DNA of 49,247 bases, from NCBI RefSeq assembly GCF_009760905.1, contig NZ_VIRW01000022.1, positions 1-49,247 on the forward strand, written 5' to 3'. Both the position numbers and the translations under genes were made by a program. The DNA is from Chitinibacter sp. GC72 (GTDB lineage Bacteria > Pseudomonadota > Gammaproteobacteria > Burkholderiales > Chitinibacteraceae). The notes beneath the pieces were generated by a model, which was not told where the DNA came from, searched no databases, and worked only from the letters and a program-made list of their open reading frames with translations. Of this stretch, positions 34,601 through 43,926 are shown piece after piece; within the stretch, counting starts at the first letter, position 1, and every line of letters starts with the position of its first letter.

Positions 34601-37096
34601 TCAGACTTTTTGCATTTTTGCCGCGATTTCGGCTGCGGGCAATGGTTTGGCGTAATAAAACCCCTGCAGCGTATCGCAGCCAGCTGCACGCAGCGCCAGC
34701 ATTTGCGCCTCGGTTTCTACGCCTTCAGCCACCACACTGAGGCTGAGTTTTTTCGCCATCGCCACAATACTCTGGGCAATAGCCAGATCGTCGTCGTTTT
34801 GCGGAATGCCGGTGATAAACGAACGATCAATTTTCAGAATATCGAGCGGCAGGTGCTTGAGCTGAGACAGCGACGAATATCCGGTGCCAAAATCATCAAT
34901 CGCCAGCGTGACACCCATGGCCTTGAGCGCATTCATAATATCAACCACTTCATTGATACGATGCATGATCAGGCTTTCGGTTACTTCCAGCTCAAGCAGA
35001 TAGGCCGGAAAGCCAGTTTCGGCCAGCACGCTGGAGACTTGCTCAAGCAATACACCGGGCTTGAACTGGCGAACCGACAAATTAACCGCTACTTTGGGCA
35101 CCAGCAAACCCGACTCGCGCCACTGCTGGGCAGTGCGGCAAGCCTGCAGCAAAACCCAGTGGCCAATCGGCACAATCAGGCCGGTTTCTTCGGCAATCGG
35201 GATAAATTCTGCCGGTGAAATCCAGCCCATTTCCGGGTGCTGCCAGCGCAGCAAACACTCCATACCACTCAGTTGCCCTGTTGCCAGATTCATCTGCGGC
35301 TGATAGACCAGCTGCAACTGATTGCGCTCCAGCGCAAAGCGCAAGGCGGCCTGCACTGAAAACTGCTGGGTATTGAGGCTGTTCATCTCATGGGCATAAA
35401 ACTGGTAGGCATTTTTACCCAGATCCTTGGCGCGGTACATGGCCAGATCGGCATTGCGCATCAGTTGCGAAGCCATGCTGCCGTCATTCGGATACATGCT
35501 GATGCCGATCGAGCCGGTGACAAACAGCGCTTGCCCATCAATCAGATAGCTTTCGGCCATGGCCTGCAGCAATCTCTCGGCCACCTGGGAGACCTGCTGC
35601 ACCTGATGGATGTTTTCCAGTACGATGGTAAATTCATCACCACCCAGCCGCGCCACCACATCATCCTGCTTCAGATGCATACGCAGCCGTTGTGCAACGA
35701 TTCGCAACAGCTGATCACCTACATCATGCCCCAGCGTATCGTTGATCGATTTGAAGCGGTCCAGATCAATAAACAGCAGTGCCAGACCACGCCGCTTGGT
35801 GCTGGCCCGAATCAGCGCCTTGGCCAGCTCTTCATGAAAACCATTGCGATTGAGCAAATCGGTGAGTGAATCATGGCGCGCCAGATAGTGCGCCCGCTGC
35901 TCGGCCTGTTTGCGGCTGGTGTAATCGGAGAAAATACCGACGTAGCGATTGAGCCGCCCTTCCAGATCATGCACCGCACTGATCGAGAGCCAGGCCGGAT
36001 ACAGCTCACCATCCTTGCGCTTATCCTGCATTTCGCCCTCCCAGTGCCCGGTTTGCTGCAATTGCTCCAGCAAATGCCGCTGCGAATGATTGGGATTGCC
36101 GGGCCGGGTATCAAAAATACGGGAAGGACGCCCCAGCGCATCGGCTTCCGAATAACCGGTAATGCGGCTGAATGCCGGGTTGACCGCCAGCACTTTGTGC
36201 TGGCTGGAAATGAGCATAATGCCTTCGGAGGCGTGGTTAAATACCTGCTTGGCAATGCGGGCATCGGCCAGCGCCTGCTCGCTTTCGCGGCGGATCACTG
36301 CGATCAGTATGCCCATTTGCAGCGCCATACCCAGCAGAACCAATTGCTGCAGCATCTGCTCGCCGGGCAAGCCAGCGGCCACCGACGGACTACCCAGTAT
36401 CAGCAACAGCACCAGCGCAATCAGACTATTGCCCACCTGCCCCAGCCGCAATGAAGACCAAGCCAGTAAAGGGAAACACAGGTAAGTCAGCTGCAAACTA
36501 TCGTGATAGCGATCCGACAACAGCAGCATGGCACCAGCCGCCGCAATCGAGACGACGGTGGTCGCTTCAATTAGCCAATTAGCCCTCAGCTCGCGGATTT
36601 CATCCTGCAGCGCCAGAAAACCGGGCACCACAATCAATATGCCCAATGCTTGCCCCAGCCAGAGCAGCGTAAAGCCACTTTGCCAACTCTGATCACCACC
36701 CGCCAGCACAGGCAGATAGCCAAGTAAAAAAGCATAGACCGCACAGGAAACACCAGCCGCCGCCCAGAGCAGGCGCAAGGCGTGCCGGGTTTTAAATTCA
36801 GCCAGCGGTGCCGGATAAGCCAGCAAGAAATACGACAAAGCGCAGCAGGCCACTTTGGCACCAGCCAGCAGCAGCACTTGGGCAAATGGTAAAGCGAGCA
36901 AAAGACCAGGCAGGCACATCAGCAGCGCCAGCCAGGGCAAAATCCGCCAACCATGTTGCAGTAGCGCGGCCAGCGCCACGCCACCGGCCAGACTGACCGG
37001 ACCAAAGTTGTTTCCTGTTCGGAGCAAGGCTGAATCGAGCAGACAACACAATAGATAGGCGAGTAGCCAAAGACTCGTTGAAAAATGCAGTTTCAC
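34601..37096 (-). CDS. Membrane-bound diguanylate cyclase/phosphodiesterase (MASE1-PAS-GGDEF-EAL)
   Basis: 831 residues. Residues 1-270 are a MASE1-like membrane domain with about eight to ten helices; a PAS domain follows (about 280-395, ITGYSEADALGRPSRIF). GGDEF at about 400-565 has the intact RLGGDEFTIVLE active site; the product-inhibition I-site is KQDD instead of RxxD. The EAL domain (about 580-831) reads ECL instead of EAL but keeps NLSVRQF, LEVTESL, IDDFGTGYSS, KIDRSF and AEGVET, so hydrolysis of c-di-GMP is likely possible. Controls c-di-GMP, with either activity dominant. Confidence 0.88.
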   Translation of the reverse strand: MKLHFSTSLWLLAYLLCCLLDSALLRTGNNFGPVSLAGGVALAALLQHGWRILPWLALLMCLPGLLLALPFAQVLLLAGAKVACCALSYFLLAYPAPLAEFKTRHALRLLWAAAGVSCAVYAFLLGYLPVLAGGDQSWQSGFTLLWLGQALGILIVVPGFLALQDEIRELRANWLIEATTVVSIAAAGAMLLLSDRYHDSLQLTYLCFPLLAWSSLRLGQVGNSLIALVLLLILGSPSVAAGLPGEQMLQQLVLLGMALQMGILIAVIRRESEQALADARIAKQVFNHASEGIMLISSQHKVLAVNPAFSRITGYSEADALGRPSRIFDTRPGNPNHSQRHLLEQLQQTGHWEGEMQDKRKDGELYPAWLSISAVHDLEGRLNRYVGIFSDYTSRKQAEQRAHYLARHDSLTDLLNRNGFHEELAKALIRASTKRRGLALLFIDLDRFKSINDTLGHDVGDQLLRIVAQRLRMHLKQDDVVARLGGDEFTIVLENIHQVQQVSQVAERLLQAMAESYLIDGQALFVTGSIGISMYPNDGSMASQLMRNADLAMYRAKDLGKNAYQFYAHEMNSLNTQQFSVQAALRFALERNQLQLVYQPQMNLATGQLSGMECLLRWQHPEMGWISPAEFIPIAEETGLIVPIGHWVLLQACRTAQQWRESGLLVPKVAVNLSVRQFKPGVLLEQVSSVLAETGFPAYLLELEVTESLIMHRINEVVDIMNALKAMGVTLAIDDFGTGYSSLSQLKHLPLDILKIDRSFITGIPQNDDDLAIAQSIVAMAKKLSLSVVAEGVETEAQMLALRAAGCDTLQGFYYAKPLPAAEIAAKMQKV

Positions 37097-37239
37097 GGTT
37101 GCCGGCTAGTTAAGAGGACGCTAATAATAGGCTGACATCTTTCCTCGTTTTGCTTTTTTAGTCCATCAATACCAATAAGACTGAGCATTAGAGCCAACAA
37201 CTGCTAAAGTAGGGAAATCAGACCAAGAGCTTTTCCTGT

Positions 37240-39414
37240 ATGAGTGACGACCTCCTCGTCTTTGCCAATGAAGACCTTCCCGGCGCCGAATCCACACTGC
37301 CCGCATGGCCCATTCTGATTGTTGATGACGATCAGGACATCCATTTAAGTACCAGTCTGGCGCTGAAAAACACCCAGTTGCTGGGCAGAAATATCGATCT
37401 GGTTCACGCCTACAGCGCACGGGAAGCGTTCGAGATTCTGCTCACGCGTAACGACTTTGCCGTGATCTTGCTCGATGTGGTGATGGAAAACGATTTTGCC
37501 GGGCTGGATCTGGTGGCCAAGATTCGTGGCATTCTGGGCTTGAAAGAGGTGCGCATCATCTTGCGTACCGGCCAGCCGGGCCTGGCTCCCGAGCCTGGCA
37601 TTTTCAATTTGCACGACATCAATGATTATCGCCTGAAAACCGAACTCACCAGCAATCGCCTGATTACCGCTCTGTCTTCAGCCTTGCGCAGCTACGCCCA
37701 GATTTGCGCCATCTCGGCCAATCGCCGCGGGCTGGAAATGATTGTGCACGCCGAAACCGAATTGATGGAATGCACCAACTTCAAAGACTTTGCCCAGGCT
37801 ATTCTGGATCATGCCCCGCGCATTTTTGACCGACCTTGTATCGGGTTTGTCGCCAAAATTCATACTCCGCCTCAATTCACAGCAACAGCCAATGATCTGG
37901 GCGCATGCAGCACCGAGCTGCTCGCCAGCGCCCTGCACCTGCTCTCGCAGCGCCCGCAATCGGGTAGCCACCATTTCAGTGCACGGGAAATCTGGCTGCA
38001 CCTACAGGCGGGTCATGATCAGGCGATTATTTACCTGCAATTTAAAACCTTGCTGACCGAATTTGGCAATTTTGAACAGATAGCCAGCGTGTTTGCGACC
38101 AATACCTCGGCTTCGCTGGGGCATTTATGCCAGCTGGAACGTTTGAACTATCTGGCTTATCACGATGAAATGACCCAGCTGGGCAATCGCAGCTGGTTTA
38201 TTGAGCAGCTTGGCCATGTAGAGCGCAACCGACATGAAGCACAAGCGGTCGTGATTCTGGACTTGTGCCGTTTCTCCGATATCAATGACGGATTGGGCTA
38301 TGAAGTGGGCAACGCGCTGCTGCACTCGCTGGCGCAGCGCCTCAAGCATCATTTTGCCAGCAAGGATACGCTGGTGGCCCGTCTGGGCAATGATGTTTTT
38401 GGGCTGTTTGGCCCGATCAGGCATGTCAACCCAGATCAGTTATTCCAGCTCTTTGATTCCCCGCTACAGGCGCAGCAGCATACGATACCGGTGCAGATTG
38501 CGCTGGGAATACGCAGTCTGAATCAGGATCAGGCCAATGGCTTGCAATTGCTTGAGCAGGCCAATATTGCCTTGAATCAGGCCAAGAGCAAACCCCATCC
38601 GCGCTGGGCAAGCTTTGTCCCCGAGATGGAGGCCAATACCCGCTGGCGACACGAGATCATCCGCCAGCTGCGCTCGGCATTTCACCATCAGCAATTGCAG
38701 ATCTGGTATCAGCCACAGATCAATCTGGCCAACAATCAGGTCAGCGGGATTGAAGCGCTGATGCGCTGGCCGGGCGAAAACGGCTTTGTCCACCCCCCGG
38801 CAGTCTTTATTCCGCTGGCAGAGTATTCGGGTCTGATCGTGGAAATGGGCGATTGGGTGATTGATGAAGCCTGCCGGGCATACAAAGAAATCGGACTACT
38901 TGCCAATGCCCCAGCCCGCGTCGCGGTGAATGTCAGCACGCCGCAGTTCCGCTCGGGCAATCTGGTCCAAAGCGTCAGCCAAGCGCTGCGTAAACACCAG
39001 CTGCCTGCCAATATACTCGAGCTGGAAATCACCGAAAGTATTGCAATGGACGAGCCCGAAACCGTCCGCAGCTGTCTGGCTGCATTGCGACAACTCGGCG
39101 TAGAGATTGCAATTGATGATTTCGGCACGGGCTATTCTTCACTCGGCCAACTGCATGCCTTACCGGTTGACAGCCTGAAAATTGACAAGAGTTTTGTTGA
39201 TGATCTTGCGCACTCCAAATCCGGGCTGTATGTCGAGCTGATTATTGATCTGGCGCAGCGGCTGGGCTTATCAACGATTGCTGAAGGCGTGGAAACCGAG
39301 GTACAAGCCGAGCGACTGAAAGCGCTGGGTTGCACGGTGGCGCAGGGGTATTTTTATGCTAAACCCATGCCGCTTGATGAACTCAAGCGCTGGTTGCTGG
39401 CACGCCAAGGGTAA
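37240..39414 (+). CDS. Response regulator with DUF3369, degenerate GGDEF and EAL phosphodiesterase
   Basis: 724 residues. An N-terminal receiver domain (about 25-150: ILIVDDDQD, phospho-acceptor Asp in VILLDVVMEND, RTGQPG) is followed by a DUF3369 sensory domain (about 160-300), a GGDEF-fold domain (about 305-460) whose motif is GNDVF so it should not make c-di-GMP, and an EAL domain (about 475-724) with all catalytic residues: EALMRW, NVSTPQF, EITES, IDDFGTGYSS, KIDKSF, AEGVET. A predicted c-di-GMP phosphodiesterase driven by phosphorylation. The partner kinase is not in the window. Divergent from the MASE1 gene. Confidence 0.9.
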   Translation: MSDDLLVFANEDLPGAESTLPAWPILIVDDDQDIHLSTSLALKNTQLLGRNIDLVHAYSAREAFEILLTRNDFAVILLDVVMENDFAGLDLVAKIRGILGLKEVRIILRTGQPGLAPEPGIFNLHDINDYRLKTELTSNRLITALSSALRSYAQICAISANRRGLEMIVHAETELMECTNFKDFAQAILDHAPRIFDRPCIGFVAKIHTPPQFTATANDLGACSTELLASALHLLSQRPQSGSHHFSAREIWLHLQAGHDQAIIYLQFKTLLTEFGNFEQIASVFATNTSASLGHLCQLERLNYLAYHDEMTQLGNRSWFIEQLGHVERNRHEAQAVVILDLCRFSDINDGLGYEVGNALLHSLAQRLKHHFASKDTLVARLGNDVFGLFGPIRHVNPDQLFQLFDSPLQAQQHTIPVQIALGIRSLNQDQANGLQLLEQANIALNQAKSKPHPRWASFVPEMEANTRWRHEIIRQLRSAFHHQQLQIWYQPQINLANNQVSGIEALMRWPGENGFVHPPAVFIPLAEYSGLIVEMGDWVIDEACRAYKEIGLLANAPARVAVNVSTPQFRSGNLVQSVSQALRKHQLPANILELEITESIAMDEPETVRSCLAALRQLGVEIAIDDFGTGYSSLGQLHALPVDSLKIDKSFVDDLAHSKSGLYVELIIDLAQRLGLSTIAEGVETEVQAERLKALGCTVAQGYFYAKPMPLDELKRWLLARQG

Positions 39415-39423
39415 TCCTTGGCG
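39403..39423. terminator. Small hairpin at the end of the EAL gene
   Basis: CGCCAAGG, loop GTAAT (including the stop codon), CCTTGGCG: perfect 8-bp stem between convergent genes. No T tract, so its role as terminator is uncertain. Confidence 0.3.
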
Positions 39424-39447
39424 CTCCTTATAGAAGGAAAGGCAGGC

Positions 39448-39918
39448 TTAGTGTTTTTCGCCCGGCGCAACACCTTTGGAACCCATAGCCTCAACGCGTA
39501 CTTTGACTTCAACGACACCCGCTTTGGCAAACGTCAGTTTGAGCGGGATTTTTTCCCCTTCCTTCAAACCCTGCTTCAAGTTGATCAGCATAATGTGCAA
39601 TCCGCCCGGCGCCAGTTTTAGCTCGCCTCGGGCGGGCACCGCCAGGCTTTCCACCTTGCGCATTTTCATAACACCATCGAGTATTTCCATCTGGTGCAAT
39701 TCGGCCACCTCGGCCACCGGGCTTTCCGCTTTCAGCAGCGTATCGCCTTCTGCACCCAGATTATTCACCGATAAAAAAACGCCCCCCATCTTGGCCGCTG
39801 GCGGCGTCGCTCTGGTCCAAGGGTGGGCAATTTTCAGATCACCGACCTGATAATCGTGCGCCAGCGCTGTGCTCATGGCCAGCATCAGCGCCAAACCCAG
39901 TTTCATTCCTGCTTTCAT
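39448..39918 (-). CDS. PCu(A)C-type periplasmic copper chaperone
   Basis: 156 residues from ATG 39918. Signal peptide MKLGLALMLAMSTALAH-like. Motifs of the PCu(A)C family: IAHPWTRATPPAAKMGGVFLSV, LHQMEILDGVMKMR and PGGLHIMLINLKQGLKEGE, giving the H-M...H-x-M copper ligands. Inserts copper into cytochrome oxidase or buffers copper in the periplasm. No oxidase genes are adjacent. Usual length. Confidence 0.9.
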   Translation of the reverse strand: MKAGMKLGLALMLAMSTALAHDYQVGDLKIAHPWTRATPPAAKMGGVFLSVNNLGAEGDTLLKAESPVAEVAELHQMEILDGVMKMRKVESLAVPARGELKLAPGGLHIMLINLKQGLKEGEKIPLKLTFAKAGVVEVKVRVEAMGSKGVAPGEKH

Positions 39919-39994
39919 GGTTGACCCCAGTGTCATATGTGATTATTTACCCTATGTGCATTGCAGTAACCCATATTTCAAGCGCCGGGCGCAA

Positions 39995-41485
39995 TTACTT
40001 TTGTATGCTCAGCGTAGATTCGGCTTCGGTTTTCTCGGCCACGGCCGCCAGCGCCGCTTGCAGCAATTGCCAGAACTGGGCCACCGAGCCGATTTCAACA
40101 CGTTCATCCGGCGAATGGGCTCCGCGGATAGTCGGGCCGAATGACACCATTTCAAGCTCGGGATAGGCACGGCCAATTAGCCCGCATTCCAGCCCGGCAT
40201 GAATCACTTTGACCGCCGGGGCGTGGCCATATAATTGCTGGTAGACATCCTGCAGCAATTTTAACGCTGCCGAATCCGTATCCGGCGCCCAACCGGGGTA
40301 AGCGCCCGAGGCTTCGACGCCCAAGCGAGCCAGCCGGGCCAGCGCTTCGATCATGGTTTGTAGTTCGTGCAAACCGCTGTCGGTGAGCGAGCGCAGCATC
40401 AATACGGCCTCAAAGCGTCGCTCGTCGACTTTGACCACCCCCAGATTATTGGAAGTCTCGACCACACCAGCTATCTGCTGGCTCCAGCGGCGCACGCCAT
40501 GCGGTAAAGCCAGCAGCAAATCAATCGCCAGCACGGTATCTGCAGCGGTTAATGCTGGTGAATTAGCCGCCTCGGCATCACTTACGCTCAAATGTAGCGC
40601 TGGCTCGCTCTCGCCCAGCTCGGCTTGCAAAGTCTGCGTGAAGAGCTCGACACAGCGGGCAAACTGCACCGCATCACAGGCTGGAATGGCCAGCTGGGCA
40701 AAGGCTTCGCGCGGCAAGGCATTGCGCAGCGTGCCACCCCGAAAATTCAACAGACGGGCATCAAACCGGGGTATAGCCTCAGAGAGTAATCTGGCCAATA
40801 GTTTGATGGCATTACCCCTCTCCAGATGAATATCCACCCCGGAGTGCCCCCCCTTCAATCCATTCAACACCAGATCCCGTACCACATAACCAGCCGGCAG
40901 CGGTTCGTGGTGCAAGGAGCGATTCAGGCTGATGTCCACCCCGCCAGCACAACCGACATAAATCTCGCCCCAGTCTTCGGTATCCAGATTCAGCAGCAAT
41001 TGCCCCTGCAGCAAGCCCGGCTCCAAACCTTGTGCCCCGCTCATCCCGGCTTCTTCATCCAGCGTGAACAAGACTTCCAGCGGCCCGTGCACCAGCTCCG
41101 GGCTTTCCAGCACGGCAAGTGCAGCGGCGACGCCAATCCCGTTATCGGCACCCAGTGTTGTGCCGCAAGCACTCACCCAGCCATCGACAATCCGTGGCTG
41201 AATCGGGTCGCGGATAAAATCATGCTCGGTCGCTTCATTTTTTTGCGCCACCATATCCAGATGCGCCTGCAGCACCACGCCAAGACGGTTCTCCATCCCT
41301 GCGCTGGCCGCTTTGCGGATAATCAGATTACCCGCGCGATCGAGCCGGGTTGAGAGTCCGCGCGCCTGCGCCCAGGCCTGAATGTGGTCGCGCAGCGCAG
41401 TTTCGTGTTTTGATGGACGGGGAAAGCGGCAGATTTGCGCAAAGTGCTGCCACAGTTGCGGCGGGGAAAGCTGTTCAATCGACAT
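39995..41485 (-). CDS. pepD: Aminoacyl-histidine dipeptidase (peptidase D, M20)
   Basis: 496 residues from ATG 41485. Hydrolyses Xaa-His dipeptides (carnosine and others). Metal ligands and catalytic residues are in VVLQAHLDMVAQK, GTTLGADNGIGVAAALAVL, LFTLDEEAGMSGAQGL, LNLDTEDWGEIYVGCAGG and the C-terminal IHAGLECGLIG. The lid region KGGHSGVDIHLERGNAIKLL and GGTLRNALPREAF matches E. coli PepD with no gap. A near-copy of the 49-bp repeat (40769-40817) lies within this conserved stretch. Start chosen at MSIEQLSPPQLW. Confidence 0.94.
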   Translation of the reverse strand: MSIEQLSPPQLWQHFAQICRFPRPSKHETALRDHIQAWAQARGLSTRLDRAGNLIIRKAASAGMENRLGVVLQAHLDMVAQKNEATEHDFIRDPIQPRIVDGWVSACGTTLGADNGIGVAAALAVLESPELVHGPLEVLFTLDEEAGMSGAQGLEPGLLQGQLLLNLDTEDWGEIYVGCAGGVDISLNRSLHHEPLPAGYVVRDLVLNGLKGGHSGVDIHLERGNAIKLLARLLSEAIPRFDARLLNFRGGTLRNALPREAFAQLAIPACDAVQFARCVELFTQTLQAELGESEPALHLSVSDAEAANSPALTAADTVLAIDLLLALPHGVRRWSQQIAGVVETSNNLGVVKVDERRFEAVLMLRSLTDSGLHELQTMIEALARLARLGVEASGAYPGWAPDTDSAALKLLQDVYQQLYGHAPAVKVIHAGLECGLIGRAYPELEMVSFGPTIRGAHSPDERVEIGSVAQFWQLLQAALAAVAEKTEAESTLSIQK

Positions 41486-41676
41486 AGGCAGGAATCGTTT
41501 ACCGTAGTTATACAACGTAATAACAAATGCGTAGCCCAGCATATCACTACATGCACAACACGCCCATCAGGAGATGCCGCGATGTGTTTTATCCACTCAA
41601 AACTTGGGTTAAAACAAACTTCGACCTGCCAATACCCCTTAGGATATAGCTAAACAACACTTAGCCGAGTGACATC

Positions 41677-42381
41677 ATGAGCAAAAATCCTCCCGCACTG
41701 GCCAGCAACCCCTACTACGAAGGGGTTCCCGAATACATGACCGAGGTTTACGACTGGGCCTACGTTGACCCGAACTGGGTTAAGGCACTTGATCGTAATA
41801 TTGTGGTGAAAGTGTTGCTGTTTTTGAATGATCAGCGTCTGATGCGCCGCTATCTGGCGCAGATCAAGCCGGGTGATCGCGTCTGGCAGCTCGCGCATGT
41901 GTATGGCGATCTGGTGCAGAAAGCGGCAGAAAAAGTCGGCCCACATGGCGAATTTCACTTAACCGACGTCACCCCGATCCAGATCGAACATGGCAGCGCC
42001 AAACTAAAAAACATGCCGTGGGCCAGCGTCATCCGCAGCGATGCCGCCGATTTTGCCGTTGCAGGGCGTTACGATGTGATTTGCAGCTTTTTCCTGCTGC
42101 ACGAAGTCCCCGACGAGAAAAAACGCGCTATTGTCGACCATATGCTGGCGCACATCCCTGCAGGGGGCAAAGCGGTATTTGTTGACTACCACAAGCCCAA
42201 GCGCTGGCAGCCGATCCGCTATATCCTGCAGCTGGTCAATCACTATCTTGAGCCTTTTGCCAACGCGCTCTGGGACAATGAAATCAGCAGCTACGCCACG
42301 CATGCCGATGAGTTCAATTGGGAAAAAGAAACCCTATTTGCCGGGGTATATCAATCTGTGATAGTTACCAGAAAGGCTTGA
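41677..42381 (+). CDS. rquA: Rhodoquinone biosynthesis methyltransferase RquA
   Basis: 234 residues. Segments YYEGVPEYMTEVYDWAYVDP, VWQLAHVYGDLVQKAAEKVG and TDVTPIQIEHG match RquA, the class I methyltransferase-like enzyme that converts ubiquinone to rhodoquinone by exchanging a methoxy for an amino group. The SAM-binding glycine-rich loop is replaced by AHVYGD, as in the RquA family. Rhodoquinone lets the cell run fumarate reductase without oxygen. The last 12 residues and the stop lie in a 49-bp repeat. The neighbour downstream is convergent. Confidence 0.85.
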   Translation: MSKNPPALASNPYYEGVPEYMTEVYDWAYVDPNWVKALDRNIVVKVLLFLNDQRLMRRYLAQIKPGDRVWQLAHVYGDLVQKAAEKVGPHGEFHLTDVTPIQIEHGSAKLKNMPWASVIRSDAADFAVAGRYDVICSFFLLHEVPDEKKRAIVDHMLAHIPAGGKAVFVDYHKPKRWQPIRYILQLVNHYLEPFANALWDNEISSYATHADEFNWEKETLFAGVYQSVIVTRKA

Positions 42382-42392
42382 GTGGTATACCC
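42344..42392 (+). repeat. 49-bp GGGTATA repeat, copy J (across the rquA stop codon)
   Basis: Starts GGGTATATCA and ends GGTATACCC, 49 bp, with the ends matching the family perfectly (7 and 7) but not the inner block. It covers the last 12 codons and the stop of rquA. Confidence 0.65.
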
Positions 42393-42421
42393 CTGCCACA
42401 TCCTCGGAACACTCTTTTAGC

Positions 42422-42450
42422 AAAAAACGACGCAAAAAGCGTCGTTTTTT
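42422..42450. terminator. Bidirectional terminator between rquA and the CorC-type gene
   Basis: AAAAAACGACGC, loop AAAAA, GCGTCGTTTTTT: perfect 12-bp stem with T tracts on both strands, between convergent genes. Confidence 0.9.
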
Positions 42451-42473
42451 ATGCGCCTGAAAACAAGATCGAT

Positions 42474-43793
42474 CTAATTGTCGTCTTCCAGCACGTCATC
42501 CGCCGCCGTGTGCGGAATCACTTTCACCATCACAATGCGCGGGCCGTTCATTTTTTTGACCACCACATCAAAGCCTTCAAATTCGATGCACTGGCCTTCC
42601 ACCGGCAGATTGCCCAGCTTCCACTGAATCAGGCCGCCAACGGTTTCGGCCTCGGGATGGTCAATATCCATCCCCAGCGCCCGTCCCAGCGAAAACAGCG
42701 GCAGACTGCCTTTGCCGAGCAGAGCACCGTCGTCTTGGCGCATCCAGTCGTTACGGCTCTGGCGAAACTCGTCGCGAATTTCGCCAACCAGCGCCGCCAG
42801 CAGATTATCCAGCGTTAGAAATCCCACCGGTGGCTCGTCGCCATAGGCGGCAATTGCAAAATGCGGTGCCCCGGCGCGAAAACGGCGAAATAACTCGATT
42901 GCTGGCGTATCCGGGCTCACTTCCTCTACCGGGCGGACAAACTGACCCAAGTCGCTTAGCTCGGCGTCGCGCAGCTCGGCCAGAAACAGGTTTTTCAGGT
43001 GGATCACCCCCAGCACCTGCCCTTCTTCATCCACATAGGGGTAGCGGCTAAAACGCTGTTCGGCGATGGTTTGCAGATTTTCATCCAGCGTTCGGTTAGT
43101 ATGCAGTACCGCCGCCTCGTGAAATGGCCGCATCAGATCGGCCACCTTGAGCTTGCTAAAATCGAGCGACTGCGCAACCACATTCCATTCCTGCGGATTC
43201 ATCTCCTCGCTATCCTGATTGGCCCGCAAAATCAGTTTAAGCTCGTCGTAGGAGTAATGGCTGTCATGACCAGCGTAACCATCTAGCCCCGCCAACCGCA
43301 GAATATAATTGGCGCTGCGATTGAGCAGCCAGATGGCCGGATACATCATCCAGTAGAAAAAATACAGCGGTGTAGCCGTCCACAAAGCGATAATTTCCGG
43401 ACGACGAATGGCCAGCGACTTGGGGGCCAGCTCGCCAACGACAATGTGCAGAAAAGAAATCAGCGTAAAGGCAAAAATAAACGACACTGTATGCAGCAAG
43501 GCTTGCGACTCAACCCCTAGCCAGACAAACACCGGGCCGATGAGGCCGGCAAAAGCGGGCTCACCAATCCAGCCCAACCCCAGCGAAGCCAGCGTAATCC
43601 CCAGCTGGCAGGCCGATAAATAAGCATCCAGCTGGCCATGCACCTTCACCAGTATCTGACCGCGCCAACCTATTCTGGCAATGCTTTGCACCTTGGTTTG
43701 CCGCAATTTGACCAGACCAAACTCGGCGGCAACAAAAAAACCATTGAGCGCCACCAGAAACAGTGCCAGCAGCGTAAGTAGGAAATTATCCAT
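42474..43793 (-). CDS. CNNM/CorC-type membrane protein (DUF21, CBS pair, CorC_HlyC)
   Basis: 439 residues. DUF21 transmembrane domain (about 1-190) with AEFGLVKLRQTKVQSIA and QLGITLASLGLGWIGEP, a CBS domain pair (about 205-330: DLMRPFHEAAVLHTNRTLDENL, HLKNLF), and the C-terminal CorC_HlyC domain (about 345-430). Related to magnesium/cobalt efflux proteins and to so-called hemolysins that do not lyse cells. Likely Mg2+ export. Convergent with rquA, with a shared terminator. Confidence 0.9.
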   Translation of the reverse strand: MDNFLLTLLALFLVALNGFFVAAEFGLVKLRQTKVQSIARIGWRGQILVKVHGQLDAYLSACQLGITLASLGLGWIGEPAFAGLIGPVFVWLGVESQALLHTVSFIFAFTLISFLHIVVGELAPKSLAIRRPEIIALWTATPLYFFYWMMYPAIWLLNRSANYILRLAGLDGYAGHDSHYSYDELKLILRANQDSEEMNPQEWNVVAQSLDFSKLKVADLMRPFHEAAVLHTNRTLDENLQTIAEQRFSRYPYVDEEGQVLGVIHLKNLFLAELRDAELSDLGQFVRPVEEVSPDTPAIELFRRFRAGAPHFAIAAYGDEPPVGFLTLDNLLAALVGEIRDEFRQSRNDWMRQDDGALLGKGSLPLFSLGRALGMDIDHPEAETVGGLIQWKLGNLPVEGQCIEFEGFDVVVKKMNGPRIVMVKVIPHTAADDVLEDDN

Positions 43794-43926
43794 AATGCGG
43801 GCAAGGGCCCGTCCGGAATGAAGATGGGCTTATTTTAGCGTTTCCCGCCACTTTGCGCGAATCGATGGCTTTTCCACGGTAAAATTGGCTCGCTTTTTGC
43901 ACCTTGCACTTAACCTCGGATGATCG

